This document shows positions 1 to 13,100 of a DNA stretch of 64,000 bases, piece after piece. Position numbers and translations under genes: made by a program. The DNA lies in the NCBI RefSeq assembly GCF_020497125.1, contig NC_059075.1:64189321-64253320 (forward strand). The letters run 5' to 3'. Position 1 is the stretch's first letter, and each line of letters starts with the position of its first letter. Source of the stretch: Mauremys mutica (Eukaryota > Chordata > Testudines > Geoemydidae). The notes below the pieces were generated by a model. It did no database searches, was not told the origin of the DNA, and saw only the letters and a list, made by a program, of their open reading frames with translations.

Positions 1-298
1 TTCTGGAATAATTTAGGGTCTAAATTTAAAGCCAAAAAGCTATTCCAGAATAGTGGACACACTGACTGTTCAGTTATTCTGGAATTACTCCATGTATACC
101 TCTACCCTGATATAACGCCACCGATATAACACGAATTCGGATATAACGCGGTAAAGCAGCGCTCCAGGCCGGGGGGCTGCGTGCTCCGGCGGATCAAATC
201 AAGTTCACTATAAGGTGGTTTCACCTATAACACGGTAAGATTTTTTTGGCTCCCGAGGACAGCGTTATATTGTGGTAGAGGTGTATAGACAAGCCCTA
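1..298. mobile_element. MITE, 5' end cut by window edge
   Basis: The window opens inside a short nonautonomous element with repeated TTATTCCAGAATA-like words, in both orientations (1-90). It closes with TAGACAAGCCCT near 286-298, a terminal motif I recognise from turtle MITEs whose ends read like GTCTACAC. A second element splits it at about 97-285. No coding capacity. Confidence 0.5.
97..285. mobile_element. Tc1/mariner-like MITE nested in another MITE
   Basis: The left end reads CCTCTACCCTGATATAAC and the right end, reverse complemented, reads CACCTCTACCACAATATAAC, giving terminal inverted repeats of about 20 bp. TA dinucleotides flank both ends (97-98 and 284-285), as expected for Tc1/mariner insertion. 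It interrupts the outer element at 1-298, so it is younger. No transposase. Confidence 0.6.
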
Positions 299-1509
299 AG
301 TAAGTTAATGTTTGTAAAGCACTTGGAGATAGTTGTAGGAAAGGTGCTATAGCAGTGCAAAATACAGTATTATTGTTCTTATTGTTTGTTCTAATTCATG
401 CTGGATGCAGTAGCTTTGCAGGCAGAATTCAAGATGAGACTGTTTATTTCTGAGTCTGATCTCTTGTTCTTGACTGCAATGAATTAAGCACGCTTTTACT
501 TTATGAGCAAGAAACTGAGAGTAAGAAGAGTGTCATTTGCAAATATTTGTACAAAACTGTTGGATTAAGAAAAAATAGGTAGTTCAGGATCAGTGAATAT
601 CTGTCACTATGTTGTTGATTAAAGCCACAGGTTTTAAAGATGTATCTATGATTTTATCAGTGACTTGATTGTACACCTGGGATTTTTAACAAGGATGGAG
701 AAAATACACAAATCCTTCAAGGCAAATGAAATATTAGTTGTAGCTACTAAAGCATTGTTACGCTTACCTAATTTGACATCCAGAATTCATCCCATTTTTG
801 TATGATAATAACTCAGATTGTCTCCTCTCCACTCATGTGTTGCAACATTTACCTTCAGGTGAGAAGGCAGAAAAAATATGTTGTCTGTCCTCCTGGACTT
901 TGAAAGGGCATTTGCAAAGGTGGAAAATCAGTGGGCTTGTGTCCTGTTTTGTTTTTTTCTGACTTTTTTACGTGAGAAATTGAGGTGTTATCAATCCTGG
1001 AAGTCTCTCTGAACTCTGATAATTGGGGAACTTGTGAAATTTTATCACAAGAGTCAAGAGATTGAAAGCTGAACAACTAAGGGAAGGGAATTTTAGTCAC
1101 TGTTTAAAACTTTTTGTTTAATATTTTAACTCCAATGTTAAACATTTTGGAGAAAGAATGTCTTTGTTAAAGATTCAGCACCTATGCCCCTTCAATTAAG
1201 GCATTAGAGCTGACAGTGCATATTCTCTGAGCCCTTTCATTCCTACAGTAGGTTCCTGGCAGTAGCAAAGATGACCAGACTTGATACTTATAAGGTAAAA
1301 AATAAGCAGATTTAAAAAACAAAACCAAACCCAAAGCTTCTATTTTATTTTGTGTAGGTTCTTATACCACACTCATCACCATCGTATTTGAGCACTTTCC
1401 ATTAGTGCGTTAAGCGATGTGACTAGCAGCTGTCATGTGTTTGTTCTCTCCCCAGTAGAGAGTTGGGTGGCTTTTTAATAAATGTGTTGCATGTATTTAT
1501 CTTAGAGAA
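299..1509. other. Intronic DNA, no gene recognised
   Basis: AT-rich sequence inside the TMEM62 gene. I looked for the preceding TMEM62 exon (metallophosphoesterase core) and did not find it. No repeat I can name. Confidence 0.5.
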
Positions 1510-2440
1510 GGCACTTGGAGAGGTGAGTGATGAGGTTAGTGATGGTCCTTAGTTCCTGGAGAAGTTCATTCCATACTTTCACACCTGCTCCCAACACACT
1601 TCCCCACACAACAAGCTTTACTTTTGTTGAAGAGAGTTCAACTGTGCCAGGAGAGTATAATTGTCAACCACTGTTTTCATCCTGGAGCTTTAGGCAAACT
1701 TTTAGATATCCTGGGCCCGAGCCATGGAGCACCTTGAAGATAAGGAGCAAGACTTTTAACTTGATTCAAAATTCTATGAGAAGCTAGAGTATGGAATGGA
1801 GAATGGGTTTGATGTGATTGTGGTAGCCTGTGTTACTGAGGAGACGCGCTGCAGCATTTTGTACTAGTTGGAGTATCCTCAGTGTTGAAGGTTTTGTGCC
1901 TAGGTATATAATGTTATTGCTGAGAGGTGTCAAAGATATGAATAAATAAAGCCAGATCTCCATCTGTTGGGATGGAGCAGAGTCTCATAGCCAATTGGAG
2001 ATGATAGAAGGCATTACTTGTGGATGCTGCTGTGTGAGAGCTTTAGCATCAGTGAGGAATCGAAGTATAGTCTTAAGCTATGCAATGAATTGGCCAGTGT
2101 GTACTTTCAACCAACAGAAGCTGCACTGCAGCTACAAACTCTCCAAAATGCTTCCCTTTACCCATTAGCATCACTTCTGTCTTTCGGATTCAGACAGCTT
2201 CTCTTCATCCATGAGCTGATCTCATTTATATTATGGGCCATCTTGATGGTAGCAGCGTGGTCATGTGTAGAGAATAGGTAGAGCTGTGTGTCATCTACAT
2301 ACTGCTGACACTAGGGTCTGTTCACCTAATGGGTGTGTGCAGATGTTGAAAAGGACTGGAGAGAGAATTGATCCTTATGAGACTCTACAAGTGAGGGTTC
2401 TAATGATGGAAGTGTAGTTTCCCTTCACTGCTTTTTGGGT
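1510..2440. repeat. Old unclassified interspersed repeat-like block
   Basis: The block has a moderately conserved, non-exonic texture that I recognise as a recurring repeat in amniote DNA (phrases around the GAGCCATGGAGCACCTTGAAG and GTGTGTCATCTACATACTG stretches). I cannot assign a class. Short open frames at 1527-1787 and 2018-2281 resemble no protein known to me. Confidence 0.35.
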
Positions 2441-2449
2441 GTCTCTCCA

Positions 2450-2700
2450 GCAGAGTGGATAAAAATCAATTTATTTTTTTTAATAAAAAATATCAGATTT
2501 TTTTATTTAAATCAGATTTTTTTGGTAAAATGCTTTTTGAGGAAAAAACCTATTTAAAGATAGGTTTAATTAAGATACATTATAGCTCAAAGAAATCTCA
2601 TAATGGAATAGGGATTATAAATTCTAATTCTATAGTATGAGACAATATATTCATGTAATGTTTAAGAAAAGTTTTGTAAATTAGTTCCAATAGTTCATGG
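2450..2700. repeat. AT-rich dispersed repeat
   Basis: Starts with a GATAAAAATCAATTT-like end and runs through poly-T/ATTTAAATC words to about 2700. I recognise it as a repeat common in turtle sequences. The 61-residue frame inside is a by-product of low complexity. Confidence 0.45.
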
Positions 2701-2791
2701 ATTAGGGACCCAATCTTATGGGGGTTCCAGGGGCTTCTGTATAGATTATTTAGGTTAATCTTTCTATCTACCCAATGGGACTCAGTGTTCA

Positions 2792-3116
2792 GTCTAGAAC
2801 AGGAGTCGGCAACCTTTCAGAAGCAGTGTGCCGAGTCTTCATTTATTCACTCTAATTTAAGGTTTTGCATGCCAGTAATACATTTTAATGTTTTTAGAAG
2901 GCCTCTTTCTATAAGTCTATAATATATAACTAAACTATTGTTGTATGTAAAGTAAATAAGGTTTTTAAAATGTTTAAGATGCTTCATTTAAAATTAATTA
3001 AAATGTAGAGCCCCTGGACCCATGGCTAGGACCTGAACAGTGTGAGTGCCACTGAAAATCAGCTCAAGTGCTGCCTTCGGCACGTGTGCCATAGGTTGCC
3101 TACCCCTGGTCTAGAA
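2792..3116. mobile_element. Nonautonomous hAT element with perfect 8-bp target duplication
   Basis: The element spans 2800-3108. It begins CAGGAGTCGGCAACCT and ends AGGTTGCCTACCCCTG, an imperfect terminal inverted repeat of about 16 bp. The flanks carry an exact 8-bp direct repeat, GTCTAGAA, at 2792-2799 and 3109-3116, the signature of hAT transposition. The inside is AT-rich and noncoding. Confidence 0.88.
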
Positions 3117-3998
3117 GATACCATCAGAGATGCTTAGTTTTGCAGTTCTCAAACTGTGGATTTGTGTCTCCAGAGATAACATGCTTGTTAACAGCAAAAA
3201 TGCTTTAAAATAAATAAATAATATATAGAGGTGAGAAATAACAGACCTCAACCCTATTGTCCGTCTGCAAATTTGTGTACACAGAGTCAATCCCTTACAT
3301 CTCTCTAAAAGTGCAAAGTTTCAAAAAGTTTAATGAATAGAAGATTGTTGGGGGCAGAATAGATCTGGACAAGGAGAAGAAGTCTGGAGATAAATGTGAG
3401 AAGGGAGAGACAGGCAGTAGAAACAAAAGTGAAACTGTTTGAGCAGCATATTCCAGAAGCGTTGAGGTCTTTCTGAGTGTAGCCTTCATGGATTTGAGAT
3501 CTACCATACCATTCTCTCACTAGAAGGGAATACCTATAATGGCAGCAGGCCATAAAAGAGACCCAGTTTGGAAATATTTTAATGAAGTTCCTCTACCAGT
3601 GAAGAATATGTATTAAGGTTATAACAACCAACAAGAATGCACTTTTATGTAGAAATCCTTCTTTACGCTGAAGCAAAAATGGGCAAAAAAACCCTGGGGT
3701 GGGGATGGGGAGAATCTCATGCAGATCTTTATGCTGCTTTTGCCACTCCTCAAGTAAAAGGAGTACTTTGACTGCTATGTAGCTTTATTTTTTCCAATGT
3801 CTGATCTTTTTATTTTGTTTGAATTGGGAGATATTGACAGCAGTTCTGAAAGTTCCATTTATGCACATGATTCTATAGGAATTTAAAAAAATAATCTTTA
3901 TAGTTTAAAGGGTGATTTGTGGTGTTTGTTATTTGATTCTTGGATCCAAATAGCCTGAATGCTAATGAAATGCATTTTCAATTTGTCTGCCATTTCAG
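3117..3998. other. Intronic DNA before first visible TMEM62 exon
   Basis: No gene or named repeat seen. The last 20 bases form a plausible acceptor (TTTGTCTGCCATTTCAG) for the exon at 3999. Confidence 0.5.
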
Positions 3999-4123
3999 AG
4001 TCAAATGGAAGAGCTCTCTTCCTTGGCCACAGAAAGTCATCATAGCAACCAAACCATCTGGTTTGGCCATTACCCCACTTCAACAATCATCTCCCCATCC
4101 TCGGGAGTACGAATGGTAATGAG
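3999..4123 (+). CDS. TMEM62: TMEM62 exon a (metallophosphoesterase GH motif)
   Basis: After acceptor CCATTTCAG the frame reads [15 protein letters not shown], then [19 protein letters not shown], ending in VMR with the donor GTAAGATC. Length 125 nt, leaving two bases (AG) for the next exon. GH in WFGHY is a metal-ligand motif of the phosphoesterase fold. Confidence 0.92.
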
Positions 4124-7100
4124 GTAAGATCTCTCTTCTCTTTCTGCATATTTCCAGCATTACCCCACTTCAACAATCAGCTCTCCTAAGGTGGCATTTT
4201 CTTCCCAGTAAAATAATAATCATATTGTTTTTGACTAGCTCTGCCACAGCCTATTTGTGTGGACACCTCCATACATTGGGTGGACTGATGCCAGTCCTGC
4301 ATAGTCGGCACCCTCAGGGCACTCTGGAACTGGAGCTGGGAGACTGGATGGAAAATAGGAAGTAAGTAAACCCCCAGTGAAAAAGCAAGTGTTATACACA
4401 GACACTACCTGGTGAAGTGGTGACCCTTTCTTTTTATTCTTTGTGGAGAGTCTACTCTACTTCCCGTGGCTACTTCACCCCCTCCTAGCCTCTTGCTAGA
4501 CTCCTTACTCCAGGACAGGATCTTAGGGTTTACTCTCCCCCTGGACTTTCTTCTTGTCCTTGATGACCTCACTCATCCCAGGGTATGACTGGAGACCCTT
4601 CCCCTGCAGCCCCCTTCTGCTTTCAGCCACCTGGCTTTATAGTCTTGTCCCAGCCCTTCTCCAGTTGGGCTTCATTCTTAAATTAACCCTGGCCCTCCCT
4701 CTTGCTTGTGAGGCCAGCTAACCTAATTGGCCTTAGGGTTAATGAGAGCCCGCATCAGGGATGGTGTGGGATGCACACTCTGTCACGCAGGGATGTTGTA
4801 ATTATCCCAACACCCAATCATTATAAAACTGAGGCAATTCAGAGGTCAAGTTAATTTTAAATGAAATCTGAACATGTTGAGGTGTGGAAATGCAGAGTTA
4901 TGGTACCCAAGCAACCTTAACTTTGTCAAGTAGTGACACCATGCAATAACAATATAATTAAAGCTTGTTAGTATTTGTGGTTTCAGATTAGATTTAAACT
5001 AACTTTTAAAAACACATTGGATTTTCCCTTTTTTTGTTCTTACCCTCATTGTATTATTACAATGAAAGGTGTCCTCTTTCAAAATGGCCACCACCTCCCA
5101 TTGTTCCCAGTGAGAGTGAAGCCAGCAGCCATCCTCATGAGCAGCCTGTGACCATTTCAGAAGGGCATCTAATTGTGGGCAAGTTATGACCTCAGTCCCA
5201 TTGAGAGCAACAGGAGATGGCAATTGTTTTGAAAGGGGGCAGTTTTACATAGAATTTTCTGTAGTAGAACATAGTTTGTCAGATCCCACTGAAGAGGAAA
5301 CTTTCGATTATGAAGAATGGGAGGTCGGGGAGGGTGGAGAAATGAACATTAATCATGTGGGTTTTTTTAAGTCTTCACATGTAGCCTATGCACAAAATTT
5401 TAACTATAACAGAAGTGTGAAGCATCCACCTTAGCCTATTATTAAGATAATTTGTGAGACAGAAACTGTGTGATATGGGATGTAAATATCTCAAAAGGAC
5501 CCATTTTAATTCCTAAACTAACCCATTTGATTTGTAAATTATCAGAAAATTCATTTTGTGCTCAAAAAGTAAATGCTGTGATTTTAGGGCGGATAAGTGT
5601 GGTTGTACAGCGCCTAGCACAATGGGGTCCTTGTCCATGACTAGAGCTCTAAGTACTATGGTAATACAAATAATTAATAATAATAATTCTTCATATATAA
5701 CAAAATAGTTGAATGCCTGCTACAAGGTGAGATTGTATGGCCTGCATTGTGCAGGAGGTCAGACTAGATGATCATAATGGTCCCTTCTGACCTTAAAGTC
5801 TGTGAGTCTATGAGGTCAAAACTCAACTCAGTCTTAACTATGGGACTGCACATGGCGCTTCCATAATAAGTAAAATGAATGTGAAAGTCTCAGTCTAAAA
5901 ACTGTATCACCTGCTACTCATTACACACACACACACACATGCACGCACACAATTTGGAAAATAAAGTTTTGAGGCAATTTGTGAATTCTCTGCCCTTGCA
6001 ATAGCCCATATTAACAAAATTGTCTTCTTTTAACCTCTTATCAGGTACCGGATCCTTGCATTTGATCATGACCTCCTTAGCTTTGCAGATCTGAACTTTG
6101 AGGAGTGGCCAGCTGTTCTAATCACCAACCCCAAATCGTTACTTTATAGCAGCTCTACTCATGAACCACTAGTGAAAATTCTTCACTCCACCCACATCAG
6201 GTATCCTGGGGATCTCTTGAAACTTTCAACAAGTTCTTTTACAATTGGATGTTTCTCTGTGACTAAATCAATGTAGATGTGTCTATATCGGTATGATAAA
6301 AGCAGGCAAGATAGAGCCACATTACATTTGCTTTACTCATGCAAGTGTTTCCACTGAAGCTGACGGGACTATTTGTGTGATCAAAGCAGGCAGAACTAGG
6401 CCCATAATCAGTCCATGATAATAGTTGTTAATCTCTCAGTATATCACTGCATCTACCAATTTCAGTTTTTATGTTTGCTTATATTCATCTAAGTGTTTCT
6501 CTGTGTGTTTATGCCTCTGCTTTCATCAGGTTTTTTTAGCCTGCATCTGCCTATTTTCAATTTTTTTTATATAATAAAAAAACCCTCTGCCTATTTCCAG
6601 ATTTTGTATTTTTAAACTTCTACTACTTATTTATATTTTTATTTACTTTTAAATTGTTAATATGGCTGGATTTATAAGAATACTGAATAATACAGTTTGT
6701 TTCCTGATTACTCCCATTCTCCTGGTCATGCCCTTTCCAATTCCTTCCACAGACAGAGAATTCTCTTAAAACATCCATAGTTATAAAATGATAATGTAAC
6801 TCGGGCTCCTGAGGGGAGTAAGTACCTTCATAAGCTGTTCCCTGAGAGTGTGTGCTCACCTCATATGAGAGGGGGAATGTGGCTCAGTATCTACTTCTCT
6901 GGAAGCCTATTTAGAAATTAAAAGGAGGGCAGTGATGAGACCTTCTCGTGGGGACCCGGTACACAGTGTTGCTGCTTCCTATTGGGAATGCACACAAAAA
7001 AAAAAAGTGGGGGGAAATGAATGGTTTAATCTCTAATTGCCAGTTACTACACACATACACACACAGATGGTTCTTGGGGTACCCAGGACTGAGAGTCACC

Positions 7101-10100
7101 TTGTTATCCTCCCCCGCCTCTCACATGAGAGAGACTTGCTTGTGTTTTAACTTGGTGTCAACTCTCTGACACCACCAGTCTGTTAGCCACCCAAGCACTC
7201 TCCTCTGGGGTATGCCAGCCCTTATTCTGCCTTGCACAGAATAGGGTGTACCCCAGTCCTCGAGCTCCTTTGAAGCATTCCTCTGTGGTGTCCAGTCCCT
7301 TATCTACTGAACACTCATAGGAATACCAGAAAATTCCCAAGGGAATAGTGTACACAACAGGTTGTATGAATCAACTCAGGATCCGCACCTTGCTAAATAT
7401 CACAGCACTGAGATATATCTATAGTGAAAACAAGGATAAGTTTATTACCAAAGATTCAAGAGGTATTGAGTAATGATAATGGAAACCAAAGGTTACATAT
7501 AAAACAAAATTATAACATGCTTTCTAGACACTAAATTTAACAAGCTAACCTCCTGTCTAAAGAAGTTTACCTCACCTGCCAAGTTCTCTGAATCATTTCA
7601 ACCAAGGTTGGTTGAGATCCTGTTTTCAGAAATGTAATCAATACTTACTTACTTAGGTGCAAGATAAAGAGGTGTCGTCTACTTATATTTACTGTTCTCA
7701 GAGTCAGAATAACCATCCATGGATTATTTTTCCTATGTGCTGCTTTCCTGTTGATTTCACATCTCCCTTTTGACTTTATATGTAAATAGACATTCATTGT
7801 GTTAGTTTACAAAGCTTAATTTACATTTCAACAGAGAGAGAAGTGAATAAATAACTCTTGCCTGACAGAAAACCTGTTTGTCAACTCTGCCTTAATACAG
7901 ACTTTAAAACATATTCTTTGCATAGTATCTGTACATACATTTCACAATGATATTAATGTCTAGTGAGACCCTGGCTTTCATTTGACACCTCACATGACAT
8001 TCTTTGGTGAACAAGAATGTACGTACCAGAATCAGGACATTCCTGTAACCCCCTTGCCAGGTGGCATTCAGGGTTTCTTGGGGCATGCTCATGGACCACA
8101 CAGATGGGAATGTTTATAACTTTATATTAGGCAAGAATATAGGAAAATTAACGTTGAAATGGCACATTACAGTTTAATAAAGCAAGAGAATTTGATTGAG
8201 GGAATAAAATATGAAAGCTTCTCATTTAGTAATTTAAGAAAGAAACTCTAAATACAACTAATGAGCTGTTGAATGAATTTGGGGAATTACCAGAACCATA
8301 AAAAATGAGTCTGCAGCGTATGATGATGTTTCAAGTCTTATTACACATCTGAATCCCAAGAATCCACAACAGATATAAAATAACTTGCAAAAGGTAAGCT
8401 TACAAAGGAAAAGAAATAAGAGCTATGAAAAGGCCTTATACCTGCTGAAGTTTCCAAAGCTGTATTTCATCTTAATTTGGTGAAAGTACTTGAAGCAGAT
8501 AGTTTTACAGAATTTTACAAGTGCTTACTTGCCAAAATTACTACAATCTTATGAAAACTTTCAGCTAGATCATTAAGGAAGAAATCTCTTCTCAACAGTT
8601 AACTTTGTCTACAATCTGTATTTTAAAAACAAAATAGAGATCCAGTGAGATGTGCATCCTGAGGAACAATCTCCATGTTGAATCAGGATTCTGACATCTG
8701 CATGAAAATTGTAGTCTTAACACTTGAGGAGGTATTAACTTGTACATTGAACTTAAGCAGGCTTTATAGCGGAAAGGAATTGTAGTCAGTATTCATAGGC
8801 TAAGTAAAACTGAGGACTCAGTCAACAAGAAGAGCTATCTGAAGTTTAGACTCCAGGACATTTGATAGGGTGGAGTGGGGTTTCCTCTTAAAAGCACTAC
8901 AATATTTGAATTTGACTCTTTATTTAAATCATGTATGGGTAGAATTAAACCTACAGAAATGTGTTGCCCTCTTCAGTTAGGAAGGAGTGCCCAGGCAAAG
9001 CTGTCCATTCCTGCCCCCCTCCAATTAGCTGATCCTGTAAGAACCTTTCATCCAACTAATTCAGTATCATCCCAACAATACCTCGTATATTAACTGGTGG
9101 AAAACACAACTATATTTCACCATATGTGCATGATAGCCTGCTTCATTTGAGGGAGCCCTACTCTACTTTTCCTATTGCATAATCAGAAATGAAAGAACTT
9201 GGAAAGATTTTAGGGTACAAAATTACCATGGGGGAAAAAGCAAACTGCGACACTTTAATTGAAATGGCAACAGTACTGAAGGGAAAACAATTAAAATTGC
9301 CTTCTATTGTTTACTTGGGTGTGAATGTTTCTCATAAAATTGAGCTATATAAACCAAATTATTCTACTCCTGTGGGGGGGGGAAATAAAAAGAACTTTAA
9401 AAAAGGACTGACAAATGTCAGCAAAATCTCTATGCATGTGTGTCCACGTGCGTGTCTGTCTATGTCTGCCAATTGTGGTATGAAATATTTGACATACATG
9501 GATCTCCTTTGGTTTTATGTGGTCTAGCCAAGTCTGTTCCAGTTAGGGTCCTGAGGATCAGAGCCGTAACTAGGGATTTTTGTGCCCGAGGCAAGGGACA
9601 GGGGCGGCACGTCTGGCTCTTCGGTGGCAGGTTCCTCTCGGAGGGAAGGACCTGCCGCCAAATTGCCGCCATTCTTTGGCGGCAATTTGGCAGCAGGTCC
9701 TTCTCTCCAAGAGGGACTGAGGGACCCGCCGCCAAATTTCCGCCCAAGAGCCGGACGTGCCACCTCTCTCCCTTGACGACGACCGGCAGCAATTCAGTGG
9801 CGGGTCCTTCAGTCCCTCTTGGAGGGAAGGACTTGCCGCTGAATTGCTGCCAAATGAGAGACTTTCTGCGCCCCTCACCTTCCGTGCCCGAGGCAAGTGC
9901 CTCACTCACCTTGCTCTCGTTACAGCACTGCTGAGGATACCTATAACTTTATCAATTCTACAGTCGAGTTTTGCACCATCTGACCTTGTCAAAGGTAGAT
10001 TGTAGACAGAGTTTAATACTATAAAAAAGCTTCCTTTTCACAGCCTCTCTCCTTGGGGTTGTCAATACAGAGAGTTAAAAATCCAGGCTGAGAATTGCAC

Positions 10101-13100
10101 TTGAATCTCTTGCATGGCATTGTGCTACCAGTAAGTCACCAATACAGACTTTGATTAAATTTTCATTTCAGTAAAAAGATATTTGAGAAGATCATGTGAA
10201 TTGATGTCATGTATAGATTCAGTAGAACTACATATACCATGTGTATTAACGGTTTTGTTAAGATTTTCTTTTTTCTAGTCAGAAAAACTTCTCCTCGTAG
10301 ACTGTTCCCACTTTTTTGGGAGAGGGCTGCCACATTCCTTTTCACTCTTGGCTCCTAGTAAGTTGATGAGGATGATTAGGGGTATAGCTAGGCAGGGTGT
10401 CCCACCTCTTATGTAAATTACAGCCAGGATCTAATATCTCAAGGATTGCCCGCAATAACTCCAGCTCTTCCCTTTTTTAATCCTTTGAACTTTTAGATAT
10501 TAGGAAGTATAACCTAATGACTTGTCTCCAAGGGGTGGTGGTAAACCTTCCTGCAAATCTCATGATGAACCTGTTTGTTTTTACTTCTTAGAATTTTGGT
10601 CTTCTCTCCTTCTTTCATCACCTCTGTGAAGGTCAGTATTGATGAAGTTCATTTGGGGGATGCTCATCATGTGTCTGGTCCTCTCTACGTACTGAAGTGG
10701 AACCCTCAAAACTACAGCGAAGGGTTACATCACATAGATGTAACTGTCCAGGTGAGCTGTCTACTGGCATTCATTACTTTAACCTATAATGCCTAAGCCA
10801 GCGGTTCTCAGCCTGCAGGCTGCATGCATCCCAGTTAGCACACAGCTGTGGCCCAGCTTAGCTGTGTGCTAAAGGCTGTGGGTTCCCAGCTCCACACAGC
10901 AGGCTCCTGGGTCCGGGCTGCCCTCTGCCCCCAGCTCTGTGCAGCGGGGTCCGGGTTGCCGGATGCCGCTCAGCCCCACATGTCGGACTCCGGGCTGCTG
11001 GCTGCTGCCTGGCCTTGCACGGCGGAGTCCAGGGTCCTGGGAGCTGGCTGTTGCCTAGCCCCACATGGCAAGGTCCTGGCTGCCAGGTGCTGCCTGGCCC
11101 CACCCAGCGGGGTCTGGGGTCCCAGCTGCCACCCAGCCCCACGCAGCAAGCTCCAGGGTTGCAGTAGGGTCCGGGGTCAGGGTCCTGACTGACCCCCAGC
11201 CCCGTACTGCAGGGTCCAGGGTTGAGGTTCCTGCCCCATGTCTGGCTCTCTGCTCCTGGCCCCACTCTGTGTTGGGGCCTCTGGGTGGAGGACGCTGGCC
11301 ATAGGGGTTTGTGGGGGCGGAAGGGAGGTGTAGTTAAGTGGTGGGCACTGTGGTTCTCAACCTGCGGCCCAGGTAATACTTTGTGGGCCGTATATGCAGC
11401 CCACAGTGATACATTGGTTGAGAACCACTGTCCTAGACTATCAACATACTGCATCATGTAAGTAGGGATGAGTTTAGTTTAAATAAATATTCGTACGTTC
11501 CAGTTTTGTCTGCCAGGCAGCAGAAATGGAAATCAGATTTATTCAGTGAAAAAGTCTGAATCCCTAACATTGAGACTTTATTTAAGGGTATGTACAAAAG
11601 GATTTACACTTGAAACTGAAAATGTATTGATGTCAGATACAAGGGGAGATCAGATCATTGGTAAACAAGGTTTTTCAAATAACAAGTAAGTGCTATTTTA
11701 AGATTGCCTCAAAAGAGGGGCACTCTGACTTGGACCAGAAATATGTTAATGTGATGTTTCGTCAAGCAAATTTTTAGACAGTTAAGAAAGAGGCAGTTCC
11801 TTGCCTATTAAGGGCAAGGATCCAAATCTGGAGGGCCTTGGAGATGAAGTTGTAGTAAATTGTTTGTTTGGAATTGATCTAAAAATTTGTCAAAGGCTAA
11901 CACCTAACATGTTTTTTATATCACAGAACACCAAATCGTTATTGACATTATGTTGTTTGAATATAACGTTGTGAGGAACAGTTCTCCTTCTGGCAGCTGT
12001 AGTTTAGTATTGTGCCTTTAAGTTGCTCTAACAGAAACTGAGCAAACTCTTCCATCTTTGTATACGTTTATGCATAGAAATCAATAGTATTGAGAAAGTC
12101 AATTTCTGTCTCACCATGACCATACATAGCCTAGCCAGGCAGCATTTCTATAGGGTAAAAAACTCTCTTCTTTAAGGGAGTCATACTTCAGATTCTGAAA
12201 TTGTAATGGTTTGTGTAAGTGTACTCATCCATATATGTAACTTTCTCTCTTTGTAATACAGCAAGATAAGGACAGTAAGGATTTTCTATAGTCAACTTGC
12301 TGTACTGTTAATGTTGGACATCCTAGCTTGTTCTTAACCTTTTATTTTTTCTTCCTAAAGAAAGCATTAAAATTTCAGAACTGATTCTTCTCAAATGAAG
12401 CGGGAAAGCCACCATTGTTACAGAGCTCATTTCCACAGTGCCCCCTTGTGGCTCTATAGGGCACTACTCACTCTGTCACAGGACCTCCAACAGTTGATTG
12501 CCATCTCTCATGAGATCCACTGCAATGGTGCTTTAGCCCTCCAACAAAGACAAACACACTTGAGCCTCATCCTTTCCACAATACTTGCATCCAAAAATAA
12601 AGAAATGCTACAAACTCAGAATCACCCAATAAGTCGTCAGCAGGACCTCACCCTTCTACGCAGGACTTGTTTTCATGCACTCTGTCCTTTTGGTCAGTCT
12701 CCCTGGGCCTTGTTGTCTCCTCAACCAAGAGACTCGCTCAGGTAGCAAGCTGCCTCGGACTCTTGGCTGAAACCAAACTTCCCTCAGCATGAGACAAGCC
12801 AAACTCTATTCTTCCTGGCCAACTGTGAACTGAGCTGGGCCTTCTCCTTTTAATTCCCACCTCCACAGCTGATATCTGCTGCAAGTGTAGTTGGGTGGGG
12901 CCAAGTGGGTCAACAAGCCTTCATTTACCCTCCTCCTCGCCAGTGTGGGACCTGTGTGCCCCATCACATACATGCAGCAGCACAAACACAAGATAACATG
13001 TAAGTAGTGTTGAGTGGGACTGGCTATCTACGAGTAGTACAGTGTGCAAATATATGCATTTACCACCATTTTAATAGGATGGGGCTGTATAAAAATGAAC

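Larger units (their letters stand above)
4801..6044. other. TMEM62 intron with repeat tails
   Basis: No exon. Contains the SINE/LINE tail fragments at 5595-5815 and a short CA repeat near 5923-5939. The open frames at 5186-5434 and 4999-5223 match nothing I know. Confidence 0.5.

Noticed and set aside
1..3998. Upstream TMEM62 exon with the GNHD phosphoesterase motif
   Set aside because: No matching frame with splice sites; it must lie before the window.
5923..5950. CRISPR-like short repeats
   Set aside because: Plain CA microsatellite; the window is vertebrate nuclear DNA and no spaced direct repeats were seen.
9440..9934. 164-codon + strand frame and its antisense twin
   Set aside because: Inside the hAT element at 9559-9930; both strands open because the core is self-complementary.
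10858..11457. 199-codon - strand open frame
   Set aside because: Lies inside a hAT element between its inverted ends; repeated GGPG-type composition from GC-rich tandem DNA.
12395..12745. 116-codon + strand frame
   Set aside because: No domain; lies in a likely repeat.
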